Below, piece by piece: positions 1 to 8,051 of a stretch of DNA of 12,071 bases (position 1 is the stretch's first letter; each line of letters begins with the position of its first letter). Source of the stretch: Neovahlkampfia damariscottae (Eukaryota; Heterolobosea; Selenaionea; Neovahlkampfiida; Neovahlkampfiidae); NCBI GenBank assembly GCA_016618085.1, contig JABLTG010000297.1, positions 1 to 12,071 on the forward strand. Direction: 5' to 3'. A program made the translations under genes and the position numbers. Under the pieces are notes generated by a model that ran no database searches, was not told the origin of the DNA, and was given only the letters and a program-made list of their open reading frames with translations.

Positions 1-1
1 T

Positions 2-212
2 AGAGCTCCATTTGATTCAATTTTAAATGTATTGTCCAAAAGCAATTTACCAATTTTATCTGTGGATGTTCCTAGTGGCTGGAATATCGAAGAAGGTCCA
101 CAACAAGGTTGTATTCGGGATCCAGATATTAATCTCACTCACTGCACCAAAGTTATGCGCAAAATATTTTAAGGGAAGGCATTTTCTTGGAGGTAATGCT
201 TTTCAAAATTAA
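2..212 (+). pseudogene. NAXE: C-terminal fragment of NAD(P)H-hydrate epimerase (NAXE / YjeF_N family), frameshifted and truncated
   Basis: The intact family epimerises damaged NAD(P)HX so that the partner dehydratase can repair it. Reading from base 2 gives the family block SVDVPSGWN followed by EEGPQQGCIRDPD. From base 129, one frame over, comes ISLTAPKLCAKYFKGRHFLGG, a hallmark of eukaryotic NAXE C-termini (plant and animal forms read SLTAPK...GR/GP..FLGGRFVPP). Joining the two halves needs removal of one base at about 120-131, so the copy is frameshifted or carries a sequencing error. The family normally continues past FLGG with RFVPP and some 20-30 more residues; here the text ends NAFQN-stop and runs into transposase sequence. 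The gene is therefore also broken at its 3' end. The left part is outside the window. Identification is confident; functional status is probably dead. Confidence 0.82.
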
Positions 213-939
213 AAGAATTCCATGGTGTTAAAAAAACATATTTATAACTTTTCATTCTTGAAAAATAATTTTCAATTAGTCCTTTGTCATATTTAAAATA
301 CTTATTGAATATTTCTTCATTTTTAGTTTTTAGATTTCGAAATCCAATATAAACTCTTTGAAACAGTGGACTTGTGGTTGAAAAGTAAATTCTGTCTACC
401 ATAAAATTTGTTGGAACTAAATTTGCAACTTGAGATTGAAGAAAAATTGTTATGTCACTTGTCGAACCAACAACGGACCAAATAAATGGCAAGCAACTCC
501 GTTTGTTCTATTAATTACAAATTGTTACTTTACTCAATGACAAGCGTAGTGGACACTATAAAACTGATCATTTGTTGATCCAACTGCAAATGGTGTTATA
601 TCAACAATCATTGAAGCCGTTGGTAAAAATTGATGAACAGGTTGATAATACGATTACATTATTGAAATTCGAATGTAAATCGTCTGCAACCATCCATACT
701 TTTTTTAAAAATGTGGCTTCGCAACAATGATAATTTGAATGGGCTAATTCACCTTTTTTTATGAATGAGAAAAACATAAAAAATTCTTCCACTGAATGTC
801 TTGAATTATAAAAATTTGAGTTGTTAAACACTTGGACAAGAGTATCACTTCTGAATCCTAATTCATTTGTTCATAGTCTATCATTGTATTTTGATGAAAA
901 AATGGTTTCAAAATGTTTTCCAAAATTTGTGATGTTCAT
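190..939 (-). pseudogene. Decayed DDE transposase (PIF/Harbinger / DDE_Tnp_4-like)
   Basis: Read on the minus strand from an ATG at 939. The frame runs through one TGA (near TNELGF) into a helical N-terminal region (HSVEEFFMFFSFIKKGELAHSN and on) and stops near 601. After a frameshift it resumes as SMIVDITPFAVGSTNDQFY (about 610-541). After another break it resumes at about 492 as LPFIWSVVGSTSDITIFL, then NFMVDRIYFSTTSPLF, then KGLIENYFSRMKSYK. All three acidic positions of a DDE catalytic triad are present: D in IVDIT, D in MVDRIYF and E in LIENYF, with about 40 residues between the last two. G-S-T-x-D and R/K-x-L-I-E-x-x-F-x-R-x-K match the Harbinger-type fold. Several stops and frameshifts make it a dead copy. 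The final codons (ENAFP) read antisense through NAXE sequence, so the true element edge is near 190-215. I found no convincing terminal inverted repeats or target duplication. Confidence 0.68.
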
Positions 940-979
940 TTTTTCAGATCAGTTCAATTTTATTTGATGATTTTCCAAG

Positions 980-1541
980 TTGGCCATAAGAAAAATGATC
1001 CTAATTCCAGGAAATATTGCTGCTGACAACATAGTTGTGCTTTCAAATGAGAGTGACTCAAAATATCGATGTTTGAGATATCCAATTCTTCCATCTAATT
1101 TATTAAAGTTAATAACAAAGTCACATCAACAACCTGAAGATGGAATTGTCATGGATGTTGAATCAAATTTTAATATTCTCATTGTTGACGATAACCCTTT
1201 AATACCCAAGTCATTAGAGAGGTTATTACAAACGTTAAATGTTAAACTAATATCCAAAGCAAAAAATGGTCAAGAAGCATTTGATATTGTAAATGAATCA
1301 GATGAAATATTTCATATCATTTTTATGGATATTTCAATGCCTGTGATGAATGGAATTGAAACAACAAAAATGATTCGAGAATTAAAAAATGAAAAAAAAA
1401 AGAAACACAATTATTTATGCATTGACTGGAAATGCATTAATGAAATCAATTGAAGAACAAAAATTGGAATGGAAAATGAATGATATTTTATCAAAACCTG
1501 TAAACAAAAAAGAATTGGAGAATATTTTGAAAAAACTATCA
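980..1541 (+). pseudogene. C-terminal fragment of a hybrid histidine kinase (receiver domain), frameshifted
   Basis: This matches the last part of the two intact kinases downstream. It begins at the end of their degenerate receiver (IPGNIAADNIVVLSNESDSK, then YPILPSNLLKLI). It continues with a complete receiver start, NILIVDDNPLI, the acceptor aspartate in FMDISMPVMNGIE, and then a break. A run of ten A's at 1392-1401 replaces the nine A's at 3987-3995 of the downstream paralogue and shifts the frame. The frame starting near 1389 restores RNTIIYALTGNAL and SKPVNKKELENILKKL. Where the paralogue at 6607 has TGA, this copy has TCA (1539-1541), so translation would run on to TAG at 1623-1625. No membrane, PAS, HisKA or ATPase portion precedes it; transposase sequence lies just upstream instead. 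It resembles the kinase at 1747-4141 more than the one at 4211-6607. A deletion relic of a third tandem copy is the best reading. Confidence 0.85.
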
Positions 1542-1746
1542 CTAGAGTCTCCTTACAATATGTTTGAAAAATATTTTATCCCAACTAGTACAAAAATTCT
1601 CTTCGGAGAAAATTTTCCATTTTAGGAAACAAAAAATCTTAGAATTGAATTCTACAATGGATATTATTTCTGTAGATTTTAATTTTGTCAAAAATATATA
1701 ATCTCTTTTGAAATTAACAAACTCCTCATTTTTTATCCAATCATCG

Positions 1747-4141
1747 ATGATAACCAGTTCACAAAAAAAAGTTGAGACCTGTGCTGACGTATCACTGAGA
1801 CTCGTCAGGTTTTTGGAAATATACGTCGGTTTATTGTATATTTTATTGATGACACTTTCAAAATTTCAACTGAGTTTTTGTTTGACACTTCTCGGAGATT
1901 ACATCACTCACATGTTGATTTTGATGGTCTACGGAAAACGAAGAGACTTTTCTTATAGTGTCATACAATGGTTTAAAAAACTTGTCATGTTGCCAGTGTA
2001 AAAAAAAAAAAAGTTAAAAAAATTCAAAAAGTTATCAGTATTCACTTGGTCCAAATTCACTAATACCCAACGGAATATTTGCAATGTTACATATAATTGT
2101 AATGAATAGTGTTAGTCCAGATCCTATGACCAACAAGTTAAGACCTGTCATAGTTGTCATTTTGACACTTGAATCAGGAGTTGCAATGTATTATTTTTCT
2201 GGTTATGAAATAAGAAATACTATTGGAGTTATGGGTTTCACCTTGTTTTTTGTTTTTTATATTTTAAATTTGTTCCAATCACTTTCGGAGTTGGTTGAAA
2301 GATTAGAAGCTCAATACCTTAATTATAAGAATTTAGTGGATTTTATTCATGGTGTTTTAATTACAATGGATGATAATTTAATAATTTCTTATGCAAACAA
2401 AGATCTTTTAAATTTTAAAACTGGTGATTTGGTTGGAAAGAATATTCAACAATATCCTTTTTATGATGAAAAAAAAATTATGTTATTAAAAAAGACAAAA
2501 GAAAGACAAAGTTATTATTGGAAAACTATAGCACCAAATGGTGAACTTTTTTGGTTTGTAATTGATGCAACTATTCAATTTTCATCTTTAAAAAATTCCG
2601 AAGAAATTGCACTTTTGATTCATGATGTATCGTTGGAGAAAAAAATTCAAGAACAAGAAAAAATTAATATTGAAAATTCTGCATCTTTAAAAGCAAAAAA
2701 TGAATTTATTGCTTCTATTTCACATGAAATTAGAAATCCACTTCAAGTTATTTCTTATAGTTCTGAAAATTTACTTTCAAAGAATTTGACATTAGATGTA
2801 AAACAAACAATACAAGATATTGATTCATCAACTAAATTTCTTACTACTATTATTGGAGATATTTTAGATTATTCAAAAATTGAAGCAGGAGAAATGAAAA
2901 TTTCTGAAAAGAAATTTGACATTTTATCAGTTGTTGAAACTGCAATTCGAATGAATTCAAAATCATGTTTAGAAAAAGCACTAAATATGAATCTCACTTT
3001 TGATTATTCATTGCCAAAACATATTGTTGGTGACTCAACCAGAATTTTACAAATTATGAATAATTTCATCACTAATGCAATCAAATGTACAACAAAAGGA
3101 AATATTCAAATCAGCATTACCAAAAATTTCAATGAAGAAAATATTGATTTTTTGTATTTTTCTTGTCATGACACAGGAAGAGGAATTTCAAAAAAAAATT
3201 TGGAAATTTTGTTTGATCCATTTATTCAAATACATCACAAGAAGAAATATTCACCAACACAATTCAAAGGATGGGGATTAGGTTTATCCATCTGTAAGAA
3301 ATTATTACATTTGATGAAAGGTGAATTTGGTGTTGAAAGTGAATTACATAAAGGTTCGAAATTTTGGTTCAAAGTACCATTGGTAGGTATTGAAGGAATT
3401 ACCATGACATATCAAGAAGAATTGAAAAAATTGAAGTTAGAAACAAAAAAACTCTTTATTGTTCATTCTGATATTCAAGTTGTCAATCAAATGGTTTCAA
3501 TGTTAAAATTAATAGATGTAGGTGTCATTGTGAATCCAAAAACAATAAAACCTGAAGAGAATCAGTTGATATTTGTTGAAAAGGAAAAAATCAATACAAT
3601 TCCGGACAATGTTGATTTGAATCCAATTGTTGAGATTTCGAATGACACAAATTCAAAATTCAGAACTTTAAGCTACCCAATAATTCCAACAGATCTATTA
3701 CAGTTAATATCAAAAGTATCTGATCAACCAATTGAAAAGAGTTCAACAACAATAAATTCAAACATGAGAATTTTGATTGTTGATGATAATCCCTTGATAA
3801 TGAAATCACTTGAGAAATTACTTCAAACATTGAACATTGTTGATATCCAAAAAGCATTAAATGGACAAGAAGCTGTAAATTTAATCACTGAAAATGATGA
3901 AATATTCGATATTGTATTTATGGACATTTCCATGCCTGTGATGAATGGAATTGAAGCAACAAAAATGATTAGAGAATTAAAAAATGAAAAAAAAAGAAAT
4001 ACAATCATTTATGCATTGACTGGAAATGCATTGACAAAATCAATAGGTGAACAAAAATTGGAATGGAAAATGGATGATATATTGACGAAACCTGTGAATA
4101 AAAATGAACTACAAGAAGTTTTACAACTTGTAGGTGTGTAA
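1747..4141 (+). CDS. Membrane-bound hybrid sensor histidine kinase (PAS-HisKA-HATPase-pseudoREC-REC), one intron
   Basis: Predicted 786 aa from exons 1747-1997 and 2032-4141. The start MITSSQKKVE is chosen because the paralogue at 4211 begins at the same place (MITKKKEIQ). Residues 20-62 and 121-165 hold four or five hydrophobic helices, placing the N-terminus in a membrane. A PAS-like domain follows at about 183-286. The HisKA box FIASISHEIRNPLQ carries the phospho-accepting His315. The ATPase lobe shows the N-box NNFITNAIK (about 426-434), G1 DTGRG (464-468), the F-box FDPFIQ and G2 GWGLG (497-501). Residues about 556-647 form a degenerate receiver. The final receiver has acidic Asp668/Asp669, acceptor Asp715 (FMDISMP), Thr747 and Lys770, so it looks fully active. 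Expected role: signal-driven autophosphorylation on His and relay to Asp715; the input signal and the HPt partner are unknown. It sits 69 bases before its tandem duplicate on the same strand. Confidence 0.93.
1998..2031 (+). other. Spliceosomal mini-intron (34 nt, phase 2) in the first intact kinase
   Basis: It begins GTAAAA and ends CAAAAAG. Removal joins ...MLP-V to YQYSLGPN, restoring a single reading frame; retained, it gives an immediate TAA. The second kinase has an intron at exactly the same codon position and phase. Confidence 0.88.
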
Positions 4142-4210
4142 ATTTTATCGTTGATTTTTTTTTTTTTCACATCACCAATTTGGGAAACTAAAATCCAATC
4201 AAAAACCTTC

Positions 4211-6607
4211 ATGATTACCAAGAAAAAAGAAATACAAACATACCAAGATGTAGTCATCAGAGTTATTCATTTTTTGGAAATAAACGTAGGTTATTTATTT
4301 TTGTTCCTTATGGTGGTTTCTGGTTTTGAAAAAGGATTTCTTTTGACCATGGCTTCAGACTATGCATTTCATTTATTTCAAATGTTGGTGTTTAAAAACA
4401 AAATGTTTAGTTACAGTTTTCCAACATCTCAATGGATAAAAAAATTACTATTTATACCCCTGTAAGGTTTTTCTTTTTTCACAATTTTTTCAAGTTATCA
4501 TTACACCATAGGAGTCAACTCAGAGATACCAGGAAGTATTCTTACAATGTTACATATCATCATATTAACAAATGTACAATCAAAAATTCCGAGATTTTGG
4601 AGAAAAAAGATATTCTTTTTGTTGACTTTGGATTCAGGTGTTTCTATGTATTACTTAGGTGGTTATAGCATTCAAAATTGTTTATCTACGATGGCATTCA
4701 CCATATTTTTCATCTTTTACATTTTAAATCTTTTGGAATCTGTCAATGAATTGATTGAAAAAGTTCAAGAACAATTTCTTCGCTATAAAAATTTAGTTGA
4801 ATTTATACATGGAGTATTCATCATTGTTGATGAAAAATTGAATATATCATTCACAAATAATGGAATATTGGATTTAAAACAAGAAGATTTGGAAGGAAAA
4901 AATTTGACAGATTTTCCATTCTTCGACTCGAAGGTGATTGAAGAATTGAAAAGAACAAAAGAAAGACAAAAATATGAATGGAGTTATGTAAATACAGATG
5001 GTGAGACTTCATGGTATATCATTGATGTATGCATTCAATACTCAAGTTCAAAAAATTGTAATGAAATTGCTTTATTACTTCAAGATGTATCTTTGGAGAA
5101 AAAAATTAAAGAAAAAGAAAAGAATTATTTGTTAAATTTATCTGCTTTGAAGGCGAAAAATGAATTTATTGCTTCCATTTCTCATGAAATTCGAAATCCA
5201 CTTCAAGTTATTTCTTACAACACAGAAAATTTACTTTCAAAGAATTTGACATCACAAGTGAAAGAAACCGTTAAAGATATTCAAAATGCAACAAGTTTTT
5301 TGACTACTGTCATTGGTGATATTTTAGATCATTCAAAAATTGAAGCAGGAGAAATGAAAATTGTCGATCAAGAATTTGAATTACTTCCACTGATTGAAAG
5401 TTCAATTAAAATGAATACACGATCATTCTTGAAAAAAGGATTGAAATTTAAGCTAAATTTTGATTTTTCATTACCAAAATTTTTTTTGGGAGACTCTTCA
5501 AGAATCTTACAAATCATGAACAATTTTATTTCCAATGCAATTAAGTACACCCAAAAAGGGAATATCAAAATTTCAATGACTAGTTCATATGATTTCTCAA
5601 ATCATTATTTATTATTTGAATGTCAAGATACAGGAATAGGTATCTCTCAAGAAAATTTGAAAACTTTATTTGATCCATTTGTCCAAGTTTATCAAAAAAA
5701 ACAATCACCAACAAAATTTAAAGGATGGGGTTTAGGTTTATCCATCTGCAAGAAACTACTGAATTTGATGAATGGTGAATTTGGAGTCACAAGCGAACTA
5801 GGAAAAGGTTCAATTTTTTGGTTCAAATTACCATTCAAAAACATTGAAAACAACATCATTTACCAAGAAGAGTTTAAGAAATTACCTTTAGCATTCGAAG
5901 AAGTTGCTGTTATTCACTCAGATGAAAATATAATTGCTGATATAGTGAAATATCTACAAATGACGAACATCAAAAAAATAGAGACCAATATGAAAGTAAC
6001 GAATGACATTTCATTTGATCTCAAGAAAAATCGATTATTTTTTGTTGAAAACTCATTATTAAATCATTTTCCAGCTAAAATTGGAAAACAAAGAATCATC
6101 GAAATCTCCAATGAATTTTCATCAAATTATCAACAATTGAAATATCCAATATTACCATCTTCATTATTTAAAATTTTAGGAAAAGTAAAAACTGATATCG
6201 AATCAAATCTTTTTAGTTCCTCCAAGAGAGAAGAATTACAAGTGCTGATAGTTGATGATAATCCTTTGATTTTGAAATCTTTGGAACGACTATTGAAAAC
6301 ATTGGAAGTTTGCAACATTAAAAAAGCTGCTGATGGTAAAGAAGCAGTTGATATTGTGAGCAACAGCGAAACAGTATTCGATATCATTTTTATGGATATT
6401 TCCATGCCTGTGATGGATGGAATTGAAGCAACAGAGTTTATAAGAAATTTAAAAGACAAAAAGAAAAGAAATACTTTGATTTATGCATTGACTGGGAATG
6501 CATTATCCACAACGACCGATCAACAAAAAAAAGAATGGAAAATGAACGAGATTTTATCGAAACCAGTGAACAAAAAAGAATTAAATGATGTCTTAAAAAA
6601 GTTGTGA
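4211..6607 (+). CDS. Membrane-bound hybrid sensor histidine kinase, tandem paralogue, one intron
   Basis: Predicted 787 aa from exons 4211-4461 and 4495-6607. It is collinear with the preceding kinase from MITKKKEIQ to the C-terminal KPVNKKELNDVLKKL. Hydrophobic helices fill about residues 20-60 and 121-165, followed by a PAS-like domain (about 182-285). His314 lies in FIASISHEIRNPLQ. The N-box is NNFISNAIK, G1 is DTGIG (462-466), FDPFVQ forms the F-box and G2 is GWGLG (494-498). A degenerate receiver spans about 555-650. The true receiver has Asp671/Asp672, acceptor Asp718 in FMDISMPVMDG, Thr750 and Lys773. The two copies are strongly conserved in the catalytic core but clearly diverged in the sensor and pseudo-receiver parts, so they probably read different inputs while keeping the same output chemistry. 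This copy's G1 box (DTGIG) is the commoner form. The only gap before it is a 69-base spacer containing a poly-T run. Confidence 0.93.
4462..4494 (+). other. Spliceosomal mini-intron (33 nt, phase 2) in the second intact kinase
   Basis: It begins GTAAGG, contains two pyrimidine-rich runs and ends TTTTTTCAAG. Removal joins ...LLFIP-L to YHYTIGVN in one frame. Its position and phase are identical to the 1998-2031 intron, so it predates the gene duplication. Confidence 0.9.
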
Positions 6608-6777
6608 AAATAACAAATTATTTATTAAATTTGAACATTCTTTTTCAGTCTAAAAATACCAACCAATCATTCAATTCCTCATTCAATCAAATGACGGCCA
6701 ATGAATTAATGGTTATTGTGATAAAAGTGGCCAATTAGATTTAATTTTGCCAGTTATTTTTACTTGAAGTTGTTCAA

Positions 6778-6805
6778 GTTGAACAAAAAAGACCTTTTGT
6801 TCAAC
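6778..6805. repeat. Perfect 11-bp inverted repeat (hairpin) just 5' of the Fanzor fragment
   Basis: The arms GTTGAACAAAA (6778-6788) and TTTTGTTCAAC (6795-6805) are separated by six bases. Extending outward adds three more positions with one mismatch. The hairpin lies about 25 bases before the first recognisable Fanzor residues. It could be a remnant of the element's end or a structured RNA element; I cannot tell which. Confidence 0.6.
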
Positions 6806-6829
6806 TAGAAAATACTGAAAAAGATCTCA

Positions 6830-7264
6830 AATGATGAAATTTTGATTTCAAAATTTCCAGTCAAAGGAATGATTAAAAAATGGGAAAGAAAAATTCATAG
6901 TACAACAGTGAGAAAAATGCTTCATTGGTCTCATTTTCAATTTCATCAAACACTAAAACATCTTGCTCAAAAAGATTCTATTCAAGTACATGAAGTTTCA
7001 GAACATTATACCAGTTGTACATGTGGATCATGTGGAAAAATAGATTGGAAACTTGGAAAAAAAGATCATTTCAATTGTAAATATTGTAATTTTTCTCTTC
7101 CAAGAGATTATAATGGAGCAAGAAATATATTTCTGATGAATATACAAAATTTTATTAGAAATCCAAAAACTGCCAGTACTGTTGGCGATGGTCCTATCCC
7201 GAAAGAAACCTTGATGTTAATATCTGGTCTGATTAATCAGAATGAACAGAAAAGTCAGTTTTAA
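6830..7264 (+). pseudogene. 5'-truncated Fanzor2 / TnpB-like (IS607-type) RNA-guided nuclease, C-terminal part only
   Basis: Residues open with NDEILISKFPVKGMIKKWER, then TTVRKMLHWSHFQFHQTLKH, the conserved segment that precedes the zinc finger in Fanzor/TnpB proteins. The zinc ribbon follows with cysteines in YTSCTCGSCG and FNCKYC. Next comes the last RuvC motif, RDYNGARNIF, with its catalytic Asp (residue 89 counted from base 6842). A Glu just before the finger (VSEHYTS) sits where Fanzor proteins are reported to have a relocated catalytic Glu. The RuvC-I Asp, the recognition lobe and the wedge region, normally some 300 residues upstream, are absent; the frame closes at TGA 6815-6817 and no other frame shows them. 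The first in-frame ATG is at 6869. This can only be a relic, or a domain fragment without full nuclease chemistry. No serine recombinase (TnpA) is adjacent. Confidence 0.82.
7228..7241. repeat. 14-bp perfect palindrome TCTGATTAATCAGA in the 3' end of the Fanzor fragment
   Basis: The 14 bases read the same on both strands. They lie in the non-conserved C-terminal tail of the Fanzor ORF, 23 bases before its stop. The palindrome may mark the 3' end of the former element or a structured guide-RNA end; chance cannot be excluded in AT-rich DNA. Confidence 0.55.
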
Positions 7265-7279
7265 GATAGCGGAAAGTAC

Positions 7280-7654
7280 ATGGAGAATTTTTTTGAAAAA
7301 GAGGAAAATCAAGGTCTTATTTTGTTTACAATGTTTGATTTGTTTCAAGAAAGTCTTCAACATCATCAATTTGTTGATTTCTATCCTGATTTTGATTATT
7401 CAAAACAAACAGAATTGGAATACATCATTGAAAAGCATTTGTCAGTTTTAGATGAATCCATAAGAAAGAAAGTTAGTGTGTTTATTCATTCAGGATTCGA
7501 TCAAGAAAGAATTGATTTTTTGACAGATTTGATTAAAAGAAAATTTGATGGAGAAACATTTGATGGTTTTTACCCGTATTTGAAGAAGAAGAAATTAATT
7601 TTTCCTGATAGATTAAAAGATCTTCTATTTCAGTTTGAATATTTTGTCCAATAG
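7280..7654 (+). CDS. Hypothetical protein, 124 aa, acidic and aromatic-rich
   Basis: The frame runs from an ATG 15 bases after the Fanzor-fragment stop to a TAG. I recognise no family. The protein has no membrane segment or signal peptide and is mainly helical in pattern, with many Phe and charged residues (for example FPDRLKDLLFQFEYFV at the C-terminus and a central DESIRKKVSVFIHSGFDQER). Codon use looks like the surrounding genes, with AT-ending codons, and the frame is free of stops for 124 codons, which supports coding. The next start codon lies only four bases beyond its stop. This could be one exon of a larger gene, but I found no convincing splice site joining it to a neighbour. Function unknown. 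Confidence 0.6.
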   Translation: MENFFEKEENQGLILFTMFDLFQESLQHHQFVDFYPDFDYSKQTELEYIIEKHLSVLDESIRKKVSVFIHSGFDQERIDFLTDLIKRKFDGETFDGFYPYLKKKKLIFPDRLKDLLFQFEYFVQ

Positions 7655-7658
7655 AAAA

Positions 7659-8018
7659 ATGACATTTGACAGAAACTCGATCGACTCAGAAATTTTCATG
7701 AACACAAAAACTACAGAAGAAAATTCTCAAGAAGCAGAAAGAAGGAAAATCATCCTTAATGGATTGAGAATCGAAGAAGAGAAAAAAGAAAAAAGGGATT
7801 TGACATGTCAATTTGCCAGAAGACTGAAAATCTATTTGATCATTTCACTTGTATTTTTGGTTTTCTTATTTCTATTATTTTTTGGATTCAGTGGTGCGGA
7901 ACAACAAACTGAAATGGAAACTCCAAAACCAAATGAATTACCAGGTCTCCCGAGGTTTAAATTCACCGGTGGAAGAAATTTTTATCCATATTTGAATGGA
8001 GAAAAAAAGAACAAATAA
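7659..8018 (+). CDS. Hypothetical single-pass membrane protein, 119 aa
   Basis: The start MTFDRNSIDSE is preferred over the in-frame TTG at 7635 because it is the first ATG and follows the preceding stop. Residues about 27-55 are highly charged (EAERRKII, EEEKKEKRD), then a basic patch (ARRLK) leads into a strongly hydrophobic helix at about 62-82 (IYLIISLVFLVFLFLLFFGF). After the helix comes a short Pro/Gly-rich tail (KPNELPGLPRFKF) ending in Lys. By the positive-inside rule the basic N-terminal half would be cytosolic and the short tail lumenal or extracellular. No known family is recognised. Neighbours sit 4 bases upstream and 33 bases downstream, so the transcripts must be very tightly packed. 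Confidence 0.65.
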   Translation: MTFDRNSIDSEIFMNTKTTEENSQEAERRKIILNGLRIEEEKKEKRDLTCQFARRLKIYLIISLVFLVFLFLLFFGFSGAEQQTEMETPKPNELPGLPRFKFTGGRNFYPYLNGEKKNK

Positions 8019-8051
8019 ATTCAATTTCCAAATTGACATTTTTTTGGTCCA

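Noticed and set aside
27-212. A 61-residue plus-strand frame from an ATG at 27
   Set aside because: Only its second half (from about 129) matches NAXE; the first half is out of the NAXE frame, so it is not a separate gene.
190-975. Terminal inverted repeats for the transposase remnant
   Set aside because: I compared both edges (about 190-260 and 940-980) and saw no convincing matching ends or duplicated target.
4143-4175. Poly-T run as a transcription terminator between the kinases
   Set aside because: T runs are common all over this AT-rich window and no hairpin precedes this one.
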